Shown here: positions 10,601 through 21,260 of the stretch, in pieces
Layout: every line of letters begins with the position of its first letter
How positions within the stretch are numbered: the stretch's first letter is position 1
Assembly (NCBI GenBank): GCA_004764695.1
Contig: SMSO01000034.1
Location: forward strand, 1,133,501-1,197,500
Reading direction: 5' to 3'
From: Schizochytrium sp. TIO01
Lineage: Eukaryota; Sar; Bigyra; Thraustochytrida; Thraustochytriidae
Length of the DNA stretch: 64,000 bases
The notes under the pieces: model-generated
What the model saw: only the letters and a program-made list of their open reading frames with translations
Told to the model about the DNA's origin: nothing
The model's database searches: none
Translations under genes and position numbers: made by a program

Positions 10601-11173
10601 TTACTCTTTACATCTCATTGTGCCTGGTCAGATATATCTCAGGATCCGACTCCATACATGAATTCTTTGTACGACGTTGCAACCTCCCCAGCAACGCTGC
10701 ATCCATCATTCAGTACAAAGCAACTGCAACTGTGGAGAGATTACTATCTTCGTTTCGACGAAAGTTGTCGCGATGAGGGTCTCCCTGCAAAAACTATCCC
10801 GATTGCGCCTTCAAATCGTGTGGGTCCTTGTGTTCAAACTAAGCATACAACACCAGACGAGCCACGCCCTAAACCACGTCATGCTTCCGTCGTTGAGCTT
10901 TATGTTGACAGCTCCATGTACAATGCCGATACAGACTCAGTAGGATTACGCTCAGATGTAGAAGGCGAGTTCCCCCTTGAGGAAGAGTCTGCGCGTTCCC
11001 CACTTGATCCAAGCTCTGCGACGAAGAGTTTGGAAAGTCTAAGGTCGACATCAATGTCAGAGGGGACTTCCGCACATGGATTGCATTCTCCCGGGCATGC
11101 ATCTACGGGGCCAGGCGAGTCGGACGAGAGGCCTGCTACCCCTCCTCAGCGTAGCTTATCAAATCTAGGCTGA
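7613..11173 (+). CDS. FYVE-GRAM myotubularin phosphatase (3-phosphoinositide phosphatase)
   Basis: 1186 residues from the ATG at 7613 (context CGCCATGC). Residues about 40-125 are a Gln/His/Lys-rich coiled coil, and about 140-185 are strongly acidic. Residues about 395-455 form a FYVE-type zinc finger: C397, C400, the KHHCR core, then C-x2-C and C444-x2-C447. A GRAM/PH-type domain follows at about 475-600, and a myotubularin phosphatase domain from about 625 to 1060. The active site is CSDGWDR, with Cys871 and the Arg six residues on, so the CX5R loop is complete and catalysis is expected. Myotubularins remove the 3-phosphate from PI3P and PI(3,5)P2 on endosomal membranes. Oddities: FYVE precedes GRAM, whereas in animal MTMR3/4 it is C-terminal. 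The finger has Asp where one zinc Cys is usual and lacks the WxxD Asp. The tail is Ser-rich. Convergent with the sulfotransferase at 12035. Confidence 0.95.
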   Translation: MLRAEAAALEADRNSEAEAAQRWQHEHQLGQDIRDEFGAQQEQVLQQKQLRQQKQQEKQEQLHEDLDLHQKRVQQIQQDHQSEQEKLHEKQNIQDIHVQVHDQKQELQREQLNKHQDLHQKQDDVVIVGQTQPFRKDTDGAELVQDDSDDEEDDKRNVDDDDEDDNEHEEDGDEDEDEDTEAEGTYMRPGATLASATGVSKTTHFVKGKQAKQHAQWHPQVHQNQQVQQYQDSDAGNRHARARSTLQSQKQVNFMINKKKHSTSPASGSASMVISRTSSLLQPDSSHDDLTALARTSTQQSATQTRDVGQSKWKGRVQWPPPPISTTVQRTRSLSRKTSPPPQRSVSSDTYPSLESPSKPHDSPFDPKDKTLALFKKGFRRTKTASSWVPKSLAPSCYGCKTKFWWLAPNWTKHHCRIDGNVYCSACTQHRISLEPGEEPVRVCNSCYYKKLKETGIERQEMPKHVNTVLEESSTSWMLPGEELVGKFEHIWFENEPHGSVLLTTFQLILFDPSSSLKAVAHIPLMSIERIEILIYDACEAGVLNIHCKNFRFLRLVVFGMVSEQRFVKFHELEHALVRLAFPSGTSSKAETFSCVLDHTILKGIPSAPELNNFSGCCLDNHVNDLQELERLVKDVPGWRVSRANENFELCPSYPRFLAVPAKVSDTELKLVADFRIRRRIPILSWIDPVMKVAVCRSSQPKSGPWYRRSIADEKLIREVALASKSGLVIIDARPPANASANRIKSGGGFEDVINYNSHTGQAPVSIEFMNLENTNVVRASMNKLKQIVGTRLKRERKFVLGANGKYVMSDADTHPGALSLDDEDGIEFEISWLTKLAETRWIHLLAYIIKATCRVIQIIKEEKKCVLVHCSDGWDRTAQVVSLSILCMDSYYRTVKGFIALLEKEWFSVGHAIRTRSATGAPPGAKSSREVITHSSSHVAPVLVQFMDCVWQLTQQFPKSFEFNGKLLVTVLDRVYSAQFGNFLANSRKEVLDDNLLFTSHCAWSDISQDPTPYMNSLYDVATSPATLHPSFSTKQLQLWRDYYLRFDESCRDEGLPAKTIPIAPSNRVGPCVQTKHTTPDEPRPKPRHASVVELYVDSSMYNADTDSVGLRSDVEGEFPLEEESARSPLDPSSATKSLESLRSTSMSEGTSAHGLHSPGHASTGPGESDERPATPPQRSLSNLG

Positions 11174-12034
11174 ACTTAATTTTGGTGAGTGGGCCGTTGT
11201 TTATTCTGGGATATCTCCCACGCAATTTGGTATGATTAGAACTTATGATTCAAACCTTTGAATGCTTATCCGGAATTTGTATATGTCAGTATCGTCGTTT
11301 TGACCGCTATAATTAAAAAGCATGTCTCTTGTGCTAATGACGACCATTGACAACTTCAGAAATTTCATTAAATGTAAATATTATTCCCCATATTTTCTCG
11401 GTGTTTGAAATTATGATATGCATAATGATGGTTCATGTGCCTGGGCTTAACAGCAACTGATGACATGCATGCTGGTCCTTCGATAGTTAGGCTACCAAAA
11501 TCAATTAACAGACGCCATGTTAAAAAATGCCATTGATAAAATGAGCCTACCAAAGAAGAACCCAATCTACCTTTAAAATTGTTAAAGGTTATGGAAGAAA
11601 CATGTTTGCAAATACTGACCTTAAGATTATCTTGAAACTGCCTTCGTTCAAAGGTGTAGAATATTAGGGTGTGTCCTCAAAACTTCTAGCAGAGAGATTC
11701 GGCTAGGTAGGATTGATTTTCCTTTTCCCTTTTTTTTTTTTTTAGTTATAAAGAAGTTTTGGCTGCAGCAACTAAATTTAAAATTAAAAAATTGAATAAT
11801 AATTATCTATTACCCTGGAACAAAGGAAACAATTGAAGAGCAGAAGTATTTGGTGAAGTATTAAGCTTCATCGCGTTGTGTCAAATCAAGACCTTACACA
11901 GTGCTAATGTACGAAGAGTATAATCGATTAGCCAGATGATTTTCTCGCTTAAAATGACAGAATTTTGAATGCCGAATGATAGTTAGGTAAATGTACTGAA
12001 GCAAAGGCAATACAGTGCATCACAGAGCAACGTT
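11174..12034. other. Convergent intergenic spacer
   Basis: A+T-rich sequence between two convergent stop codons, with a T-run near 11730. It presumably holds both 3' UTRs. No gene seen. Confidence 0.6.
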
Positions 12035-13384
12035 TTAGCACATGAGAACCTTGGGGTGATAACGCCATTTAAGCTTATTGGTTCGCGATGCTTTAATGTT
12101 ATCCTGAAACGACTTGACTCTTGCCTTGAAAATATTGACTAGTTCTGTAAACTCTGGTCCTAGGCGGGCTATATAAGCTTCAAACATATCTCGTGCGTGT
12201 TTATAAATGACGTCTTGGTTTTTCGAACAGACCTTGATTTTGTCCAGTGCCCACGCATGTTCGCCCACGAGGTGTTTCGGCGAGACCTTCACGTTTCCCT
12301 CTTCTTTGCACTTTTCATATATCATTGTATCCAAGGACCATCCGAAGCGTAGAGCAATAAGGACAAGGAACTCATCCAGGTGCTCAGTAGTTGCATACAA
12401 CGCATAGTCCCGCTTCAATTCAGTGATTGTGGCAGCCGTATCTTGTGTTGCACTCATCGTAACTGATGAACATGTCTCGCCACAGGGACTGGACGAGTTA
12501 GGTAAGCCCTTGACCCGCGCAAGAAACATTTTCAGAGTCTCATTGTGACGAGAAAGGTCATCGCTGCACAAATCCTTGCCGTCGCCTTTGGGCTTACGAT
12601 CCCCCTTTGTATAATCACATTCTCTATCAGGGTAATTGATGAAGTACTTTCGATTTTTTGCCCAGGTCATTTTAGAAACGTACTGACTCGTAGCCTCACG
12701 AAAAATTGTGACGATGGCATGGTTGGGTAAGCACTTTTCCATCCATTCGCCGCGTGTGGCATGTGCATAGTATATTTGAAACTTCTTCTGATCACATTCG
12801 GCCACTCCTTTTTTCGTTGGGCCTTCATGAAGACGATAATATTTCGTGGCGTTCATCAATGCAAGAGCAATACTTGTACCCCCTACTTTGTGGAGTTTGA
12901 GAAACACCAGGCTCTGAGGATTAAACTCTTTTCGAAACATTTTAAATTCCGGATTGTCAATGCCTCCAAGTTTGTCAGAGACTTGTTGGCGTAATAATCC
13001 TTCTTCAGCTGTCGTGAAAAGAGGTGGAAACTCAATGTCTGAAGGAGTTTCTGTCTGGTCAGTAAGGCCACTTTCAGTACCACTACTTTTGTCGCCGTCA
13101 AGATCAAGGGCAAGTCCGGCTGCTGAGTTAAGGCCATCTAATCTAGAAATGTATCTGTGCTTTGTGCTATATGCAAATTGGTCTGCTGACTGAGAGCTGC
13201 GAAATAGGTGTTTCTTGCTCTCGTGCTCTACAATATAAAACTTCATCTGAGACACATTATGATCAGACAGCCATGTAGATGCAGCCAAGAGAACCACGCT
13301 CAATGATGAGACAAAGCATGCTACGAAAATCCTGGCATTGAGTGACTTTAGACCAAACATTTTGCTATCCCTCAGTGTCCACAT
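12035..13384 (-). CDS. Golgi-type membrane sulfotransferase-like protein
   Basis: 449 residues from the ATG at 13384; Met9 is an alternative start. A single N-terminal membrane segment at about residues 17-38 makes it a type II membrane protein, the usual topology of Golgi carbohydrate sulfotransferases. Residues 161-172 (FLKLHKVGGTSI) match the 5'-phosphosulfate-binding loop of this superfamily, which holds PAPS. Residues 223-237 (AIVTIFREATSQYVS) match the 3'-phosphate-binding strand, where the usual R-P or R-E is followed by a conserved Ser. An acidic, Ser/Thr-rich stem lies between about 90 and 145. The closest families are galactose-3-O and heparan-2-O type sulfotransferases; the acceptor cannot be told from sequence. 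Length is normal. It ends convergently with the myotubularin gene. Confidence 0.82.
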   Translation of the reverse strand: MWTLRDSKMFGLKSLNARIFVACFVSSLSVVLLAASTWLSDHNVSQMKFYIVEHESKKHLFRSSQSADQFAYSTKHRYISRLDGLNSAAGLALDLDGDKSSGTESGLTDQTETPSDIEFPPLFTTAEEGLLRQQVSDKLGGIDNPEFKMFRKEFNPQSLVFLKLHKVGGTSIALALMNATKYYRLHEGPTKKGVAECDQKKFQIYYAHATRGEWMEKCLPNHAIVTIFREATSQYVSKMTWAKNRKYFINYPDRECDYTKGDRKPKGDGKDLCSDDLSRHNETLKMFLARVKGLPNSSSPCGETCSSVTMSATQDTAATITELKRDYALYATTEHLDEFLVLIALRFGWSLDTMIYEKCKEEGNVKVSPKHLVGEHAWALDKIKVCSKNQDVIYKHARDMFEAYIARLGPEFTELVNIFKARVKSFQDNIKASRTNKLKWRYHPKVLMC

Positions 13385-16300
13385 GACAAAAGAGAATCAA
13401 GTACGTAAGGTGCTTGCTTTAAGTACTTGATCATACACTGCTCAGTGAGTTGTGGTTTTGCTTGCAGCTGGTCTGTTGTGCTCTATTTTTTTTATCGGCG
13501 AGTGTTGGAATATATATTGTTTTTTAGTGTTGACTCCTCTCTTTAATTCAGCTTCGGACCTACTTTCCTATTGTTGCTGCATCCAAGAGAATATCTAACT
13601 TTGTACCTAGCCTGACTATAAAAAGATACAAACAATTTGAAAGTTTTACGTGCACGTAATACGATCGCATTTGAACCTTCCGGTTACTGGGTGGGAGATT
13701 AGAATTAATGGTAAATCTAGGTGAGAACTACACAAAGATCAAACATTTGCATGTATATACTTGGGGGTATCCAAGGCTGCTGTTGGCCCCAACAACGTGT
13801 ATGCATGCGCCTTGCACGTCTTCGCTCTTATTTTTAATTCAAAAGTTTTTTAACACGTGGGTACGCACATTTCCAAAAGCAAGATATTAAAAAATGTCTC
13901 GCTTGAAATCAAGCTCTTAAAGTTCGAATAGCATTTGCACACTCGAACCCTGACCTATTTTTGGGCTCTCAGAGAACAGGTGCAGCCATCTTCACAACAT
14001 GCCACATAGAACATTGCCGTGTCTTCGTTTGCTCAACGCGTCGTCAACTGTTGATCTTGTTAGCTAAGCGAGCAACTCGAAGTTTTCTCTGCCAGTCCTT
14101 TTATTCAATTCATTAAAAATTACACAGGCCTACAAATTAACCTTTTATTCTAATGACTCTTACCTCGCTGAAGTGAGGATGTTGAGGTCTCCTGAATATC
14201 AAGCACACCTTTCGTTCTAACTCTCAGTCATGACTGCTCGCTAAAACCAGTGTCAGAACATAGGCTCGAGCCTACGCAAAACTATAGCTTTAAGAGACGA
14301 GTGAAGTGCAAATGAGTGATTCCAACTACTCCTGTGGCTGCCAATGGTTCCGGTGGGAGGTGGAATTGGGCATTGTCTTCTGCTGCAATGGCTCGAAAGT
14401 TCTCAACATGCCACCTCTGTCGACGGCATGATGCAATAAAAATAATAGTGCACTGCTGGAGCAATCAAATTATAGCACTCGAGCGCAATTATAACGTTTG
14501 AAGGCCCGTTCGCAAGAAGAACGACTGTGATTATCTCTATGGAGCGTAGTAATGTATCCTGCTAACCTACCTAGGTAGGTGCGTACTCGCTCCGACTCAG
14601 GTTCTCCTTGCCTTTTCTATAAATAATGAAAAGAAAAGGTATTTGTTTCAATCACCTAAGTTCCAAAACATTAAAGATCAAGCTTTGCACTTCACAAATG
14701 CATACCAGCCAACCAGGCATCCCTTTCAGGCGTTTGTAATTTGTCGGGCTTCTAAAGCGATTGCAGACTTTGATCACAGAGCCCCACTGTAGACCGGTCG
14801 GAATCGAATCGCGCGTACATGCATTAATTTTAAAAGGAAAAAAAAATGGTAGGCGGAAAGTTGAAAAGGAACTTTCCCTGACCGCTACACACCCGAATTA
14901 CTGCTAAAAGAGCCCAGGATGAGCTTAGTTCTACTTTAAAATTAAGATTATCAATGCTCCATAGATTTTAAAGCTGCGGTGCTTACTCCTTATTGATACT
15001 GCTATGCTCGATTCTAGTCTAGACTTCCACATAGAACAAACAACTTTTGCTAGATGCCAGACATCAGTATCTCTCCTTCGCGATCAACGCAGTTTCAGCG
15101 AATACAAATTCGCACGACTAAAGAAAGCAACTCGAGGCTCCCTCTTCGAAGGTAATCTCCAATGATTGTAATCATCTCTGCTACTTGTTAATTTCCCTTC
15201 TAGCGGGAACGAAGCACCGACTTTTGTTAATATATTGTAGGTAGAGAAGTTCAACATGAACCCAGTATAATTATTGCTTTGAACATGAAGAGTTTGAAAC
15301 GTGCACGAAGGACCTTCAAGTTGATTGCAGGACTTATTAATTTAAGGAAACATTGCTTGAGGTGGCAGGGATAACAGCTTGATGGGTACGTATATAAGAT
15401 CAAAGAATGCGTCTTCCTGGAACGTAGCAACTACCTGAGTACCGGCTAGTATTAATTACTTTTTTATTCTTCTGAGGAAACAGTGCGTACCCTTCAAGCC
15501 AAAAGATCCATGAAATATAGCTCTGAGTATCCCAAAGACTTTTGGACTTCAATTTCTGACTAAATCTTCAAATGCTGCTGTTATAATTCACATTGGAGTC
15601 GTTGAATCTATTGGTTTACAGTCATTTTCCGTAGAATGAGTTGGTCTAGCACGATACATCATTTTTATAAAATTAAATAATTGTAATTAATTATAAAACC
15701 CTTTTTTTTTAAATGTGAAATATCATAACTTTGCGAGTTCAATGGTTACCTCAAGTTGATGTTCAGCCTGCTAGTAGTTCCTGTTTAGTGTCCCGCCAAA
15801 TGCAAGAAATCGCGGCACATGATGCATATGACGTGTGGCTCTCAGAATTAAGGATAGTTTACTCTTGTTGATGTTGTTGCTTATGTTAGTTTTGGTATGA
15901 TTGAAGGCTAATCAAGTTCTAGTCAAACTACCAATAGGTCTATTAAAGTGGAATATGTTTTTTCTCAATTTTGTTTCTTAATTTTTTGAATTAGATATGC
16001 ACAAGATGTACATCGAAACCAGCATGCTCCTGCATGCACGGCCTGGAACTGTTGGCAATTTCAATTTTGCTTTAAAGAACTAAATGAAAGCCCGACTTGT
16101 AATCGCCAACTTTTCTGCACTTTTACTAATCCGGCGTGCTCAATCATGCCGTGGTGTTGTTTTACCCGCAAATTCAACCATTGTATTTTTTGTTGGCTTT
16201 TGTAATTAAAGTTATCTATATGTCCAGTGATCAGGAGTGATTGATCATATCATACTTTCAAAACCGACTTATCTCTTCAAAGGAAGGCACTGGCTAGATA

Positions 16301-19055
16301 TGAATGACTAGACATGCATGAACTTGTATTACCGTATTCATACAATGTATGACATTACGGCAATGGTTATTATGGGAACTATATGCTAGACTTCAATCGA
16401 CCTCCTATTCTCTTAGAAGTCCTGCATTTTTTTAATCTGCCATAGTGATTTATACTTTTTAGGTTTATCTACCATGATATCTGACTGAATGTTGTACTTC
16501 TGATTTTAAAAGTATTTTTTGGTTAATATATTTTATCTTCAAAAGAAGCATTGCCTCAGCCCTGCCTAGACGCACACGTACATGGATAGGAATTCGCGTA
16601 CCAAACATATAGTATTGGCCTCACAATCTGGCTTTGACTCTTGGAGTTTGAGTTTAAGATTGAGTGCCTGATGAGTATTAACTTTCGTCGTCCTATTCGT
16701 CAACACTTTTTGCAAGTATTTTGCTGAATCGATATCCTCACTGCAAAGCGACTTATAAAAACCTTTAGCTCACGTATTGAAATGACTGAAAGCTGTAGAG
16801 AATAGGACCATAGTCGAAGAAGTTTGAACCTGCAGGAGACTAAAAGACCAATGACGATATTGACTCCTCCCCGTTTATTATAATTGTTTTCAAAACATCA
16901 CTATGGTAGAAGTCTGCATCAAGTTTTCTTTACCCAATTCTTTTCCTAGACATGTGCCTTTAGTTGGCCTTGCGGCGATACTTTGATAGTTTGGAGACGA
17001 ACCATAAAATTCAAACACTAAGCAGGAATTCTTAAGAGTTCTGAGTTCCGAAACTGTACTTCGATTATTTTCTCTCTCAGCCCTTAAGTTAAGAGGGAAA
17101 CTTAAGCATCATGTAGAATATTTCCCCGCAAAATTGCCCCAGCAAGGCCTCAAATATTCGTTTTTGGAAACTATTGATTCCTCGGAAGTATCCATCTTTG
17201 ATTTGATGGTTTCGATTCATGAAGATTCCTGGTGTCGATACAAATGCAACAAAAGTTTGCAAATGAGTTTTTTTTTTTTTTTTCAAAGTACTTCCATAAT
17301 CTAATTTTGTGTCTGTAAACGAATTGTGTGGCGAGATTAAAGTTATCATAATTTCTGCAAAATACCCTTGAAATTAATAAAAGATCTACAAGAGCGTTTC
17401 GGGACACTCTTTTTCTAAATTTTACTCTCCTCCTGCGTCTTCATCTCAGTCTAAATATATCTAATGTTGAGATCCGTTCGACAGAATCGGATTTCAAGTT
17501 GGAGGGCTCGTCCATAAGCTTAGGAAGCTTTCAGATTTCAGTCGGTCAATTCCTTAAACCTTAATTGCTGTATATTGCAGCCGATTATGCCAGTCAATTA
17601 TATATAGTATAATTGACGGTCTGTTCACAACGGGGGTAGTCTCACCAAAGTCCGATAATCTTAAAAATACAAACAAAAGAACTTCTAAGTTTCAGCCTGT
17701 TGCTCTCTTAAAAAAAGAATCATATCTTTGAAGCACCAACGCTTTATCTACTTTCTTGTTCATATTTTTTAATTTCAATATTTTAAAACTACTAGTATTA
17801 TAAATTAAAACATAGTAAATTTTCAAGTACAGAAAAATAGATTTATTAGTTAAAAATATGTTTTTAATATATTTAAAAAAGCAGAACTAGAAACTTTGCA
17901 TTTCACAATACGGTAAAGCTTGCTTTTACGAGAATGAATTAAATTTAATTTATATTTCTTGGGAAACGGGAGTTCATACTATTAAATATTGTTCCTGGAT
18001 AGGTAGTGCAGAGTGATACCTGGAGAAAGCAACCGTCTTAAAAATACATGCGTTTGCATATGGAAAGGCCTTGGCATCACAATGTTGAATGCGGAAACGC
18101 ACGTATTGATTACACGTCTCAAAGTAAAACCTGCTCATAAAATAATAATTTAACTTGTGGGTAAAGTCTGGGTTTGTAAATGATTATTTCACGAAGTCTA
18201 GAAAGATGGGTAACAAGGACACCTAAAAAAGGACATTGCTAATTACCTGCTTACAGAAATAATAATCTCATCAATCGGCCATTTGGCTTTTAAATACTTT
18301 TGGTCATCTTCTTGGATGTCTCGAATCAAGGTAACATAACGAGAATTTCCTCAGAGCTAAAGTATGAGGAGTCATGTTCTTCATAGTGAATACAGATTTG
18401 GGTCCTGATTTGTAGAAAATATACGATTTGTGTATGGCAGAAGCATAGCGCCAATGACAAGTTTTTGAAAATAATTCCTTTATATGTTTGTTAAACTCAG
18501 GGCTATGTAGCTTCAATTATCACGATGCTAGTTCGAACTGACATGAGAGGGAGGGGAGTGTTGCCATACTTGCCTTATTTATGTCTTGCTGAGTACGCAG
18601 TATTTCCTGAGAGACACTAATCTAAGTAGCGTTTCCTGAAGTACCTGTTTCGCTAGTACCCTTATACTTACTATGACTATTTTCTTCAAACCCTTGGTCA
18701 CATATAGGAACAACTTTAAGCGTTAAGCTCGCCTCCTATTGTTATCTATAGTAACCTACTAGAAACTAATAGTACGGGTTCTCTTTTGGTGTCCTCGGGG
18801 ATACGTTGAGGACTCACTCTGTAGAAACCTGCGCGGCGGAATTGGCGCGGAATCCAATCCCAATAAGAACCGAGCAGAAGACGCGGTGTAAGCACCCAGC
18901 TCAAACCTTCGATGGGTTGTGTCCTATTCATGGATCCCAAAGCTATCAAGGGTGGCCAAATACCATTTGAGGCGGCAAGTGCGGCACTTGGCGCTGCATG
19001 CGCAGACGGAGAGGAATAGTACAGTACTGGTGACTTTGAATGCTCTTGGGGCAAG
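13385..19055. other. 5.7 kb A+T-rich spacer
   Basis: No convincing gene on either strand. It contains homopolymer T-runs (about 15700, 17270), A+T-only stretches (17760-17900) and a perfect 16-bp palindrome (listed). A minus open frame at 18304-18516 contains a WRYAS...YIFYKSGPKS segment that distantly recalls the GW-motif domain at 57-58 kb. This is too weak to call. The 3' end near 18770-19055 is more G+C-rich and probably contains the promoter and 5' UTR of the next gene. Confidence 0.5.
14565..14580. repeat. Perfect 16-bp palindrome ACCTACCTAGGTAGGT
   Basis: The sequence equals its own reverse complement. Related CCTAC/GTAGG palindromes recur in other spacers (22491-22530, 22680-22717, 53744-53756, 62818-62829). 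Function unknown: possibly a protein-binding site or the end of a small inverted-repeat element. Confidence 0.8.
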
Positions 19056-21260
19056 ATGAAGCCCGTCGCTTCACAACAGCAGGGTCATCGTTCGATTCTC
19101 CAGCGCCAGCGTGAGAGAGAGCGTCAGATTCGGGAAAAGCGTCGTCAAGAACGCGAGGATGGTACAAGCTCTAGAGCTGCTCCGTCCCCCTCTCAACGCC
19201 TTTCTAAAAAGGCAGGCAGCATGACACGTCCAAGCGAACAAAACAATGGCGCGAATATTAAGAATGTTAATCGAAGGAGCTATGGTTATCAAAACATGCC
19301 AGATCGCCAAGACAAAGGAAGAGGAGAGAAGCCTTCTCAGCAATCGCAACAACGGGGTGCTCAAAGGCTGAGTGATAAGCGTCGTGACAAGCTTCTAAAG
19401 GTACTTGCTCGCGAAGAAAATAAACCATATGTATGCAAGCACGACCCAAATCGAGCTTATGTGCTTGTTGATGGTGAATTCCTTGAGCTAGATCAGGAGA
19501 CTTGGGAAACATTAGGTCTTAAAAAAACCAACCGGGTGAAATCAAAATCACGGAATCGGTCAATGGAGGAGAAATATAACAATGAGTACGAATGCAAATA
19601 TAACAGCGAAGAAGAAGAAGGGGATGGTGAGTTCTACGTAGAGAGTGCACAAAAATATTCAAATGGCGCACGTCTCAATCTAGGGTCTCTTGCTCGTGGC
19701 GAAGAAATAAAACTTACGAACCTGCCCTGCACTCTGATTGAGGAAACCGTCTTCTTCAATGGGTGCAATCACGTTGTCTCTGATATGGAGAAACTGAGCA
19801 GCTCGACTAGCCAGAGGGATGCTGCTGTAGCAATTGAACTCTGGGTACTGCCTGTTTTCGACCAGGATGCAGATCGGCACTTGCGAACGTCGAGACACGA
19901 CCTTGGCTTTCGCAACTCCTTGTTGGCTACTGCAAAGGACCGCTCCCCGTGGCGCTATATACTTCGTAAGAGTCTCTCCACTAACCTCAAAAATGTTCCT
20001 GGAAATAGACTCCAGCATCAAGACAGTTTGCGATCCGTCCATCCACTTGTTGGAGACCGTTTGAACTGCACCCCGACAATAATGCTAAATCAAGCTTCTG
20101 GGCAGCTTCGCGTCGACCTTTCATTATGTACATGGAAAGAAGAAAAGTCGATGGACCTGCTAAACTGGCAGATCGAAGTTGCCAGCGAATCATTTACTTC
20201 AAATGCTCATTTGAAGCATGGGCAGTGGTCACATTTAGCATTACTAGTCACAAGCTCCGATGCCTTGCTCTTCGTCAATGGACGAATGGACGCAGCTTTT
20301 TCGGGGCGTGGAGAGCAACGCATCGCCATGAATCGTTTTCCAATGTTTATAGGTAGCTGTCCAAGGATGGATTCCAATGGAACACTTATTGGCACAGATG
20401 GGATTGTTGGCTTTGTCAGTCAAGCAAAATGGCACTCAAACGTCACGGATCTATCATTTTTTGCAAATGATGAGATACTGGCAAATATGCCGCCACAGCC
20501 TCGACCACCCAATGAATGGAAAGATGTAATGTCCAATAGAAACGGCGCTAGCCAAAGCTCGTCCTCTGGTATAGGCGTGTCGCAAGCGGAGCAACAGCGT
20601 CGTATTCGAGAACGGCAAGAAATGCAACGCAGTTGGTTAGATCAGCAAATGAAGGAAAAAGAGACTTTGCGTGCGAAGGAACACAGCGAACGCCTCCGGT
20701 TTGCTCAGGACGTTGCACAACGCGCTAAAGAGTATGCAAAAGAACAGCTTGCTTATAGAGTCGAGCAACAACAACATAGCTTGCGTGTTTCCAAGGAATT
20801 GAAAGACAATCTTATGTCTGTTCAAGAGCGGAAAAGACTAGAAATGCTCGACGAGCGTATCTCAGATCAAGCTCGTTTTGGCGGTTTGCAGGACAAATAT
20901 CGCAAGGACACATCACGAAGGCATATAAGCAACGATGACTATGCACGAGAACTCAAGGCTGAGGCTCTCAAACGGGAACTTGCTCGTAAACAGCAGAATG
21001 AACACCAGACTTATATTGAGCGTGTTCGTGTTGAAGCTGAAAGAAAAAAGTATTTGTTAGAACAAGCGTTGAAGAAACAACAAGAGCTAGAAAGAAAAGA
21101 AGCCTTCAGAAGAGAGTTGCAGACTCAAATCGATGAGAAACGATCTAGTACACTTTATTCAGTTGCAGGCAATGATAAGTTCATGACTGCTGAAGAGCGC
21201 GCTCTCAACACACGTGTTCTACGAATGGTAGCAAGCACACGAATCTCGCAAAACTTCTAG
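19056..21260 (+). CDS. LamG-like/coiled-coil hypothetical protein
   Basis: 734 residues from the ATG at 19056. The N-terminus (1-115) is basic and rich in Arg/Gln/Glu (RQRERERQIREKRRQ), likely helical. Residues about 225-465 look like a concanavalin/LamG-type jelly roll: IELWVLPVF at about 260, then GQWSHLALLVT..LLFVNGR with the Trp-Ser-His and V-N-G-R signature of that fold, then MFIGSCPRM. Residues about 505-715 are an almost continuous charged coiled coil (QRRIRERQEMQRSWLDQQMK and onward). There is no signal peptide and no membrane segment, so the jelly roll is probably intracellular. That is unusual but is seen in cytoskeletal or ciliary proteins. No specific family recognised; a cytoskeletal or flagellar role would be a guess. 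Confidence 0.85.
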   Translation: MKPVASQQQGHRSILQRQRERERQIREKRRQEREDGTSSRAAPSPSQRLSKKAGSMTRPSEQNNGANIKNVNRRSYGYQNMPDRQDKGRGEKPSQQSQQRGAQRLSDKRRDKLLKVLAREENKPYVCKHDPNRAYVLVDGEFLELDQETWETLGLKKTNRVKSKSRNRSMEEKYNNEYECKYNSEEEEGDGEFYVESAQKYSNGARLNLGSLARGEEIKLTNLPCTLIEETVFFNGCNHVVSDMEKLSSSTSQRDAAVAIELWVLPVFDQDADRHLRTSRHDLGFRNSLLATAKDRSPWRYILRKSLSTNLKNVPGNRLQHQDSLRSVHPLVGDRLNCTPTIMLNQASGQLRVDLSLCTWKEEKSMDLLNWQIEVASESFTSNAHLKHGQWSHLALLVTSSDALLFVNGRMDAAFSGRGEQRIAMNRFPMFIGSCPRMDSNGTLIGTDGIVGFVSQAKWHSNVTDLSFFANDEILANMPPQPRPPNEWKDVMSNRNGASQSSSSGIGVSQAEQQRRIRERQEMQRSWLDQQMKEKETLRAKEHSERLRFAQDVAQRAKEYAKEQLAYRVEQQQHSLRVSKELKDNLMSVQERKRLEMLDERISDQARFGGLQDKYRKDTSRRHISNDDYARELKAEALKRELARKQQNEHQTYIERVRVEAERKKYLLEQALKKQQELERKEAFRRELQTQIDEKRSSTLYSVAGNDKFMTAEERALNTRVLRMVASTRISQNF

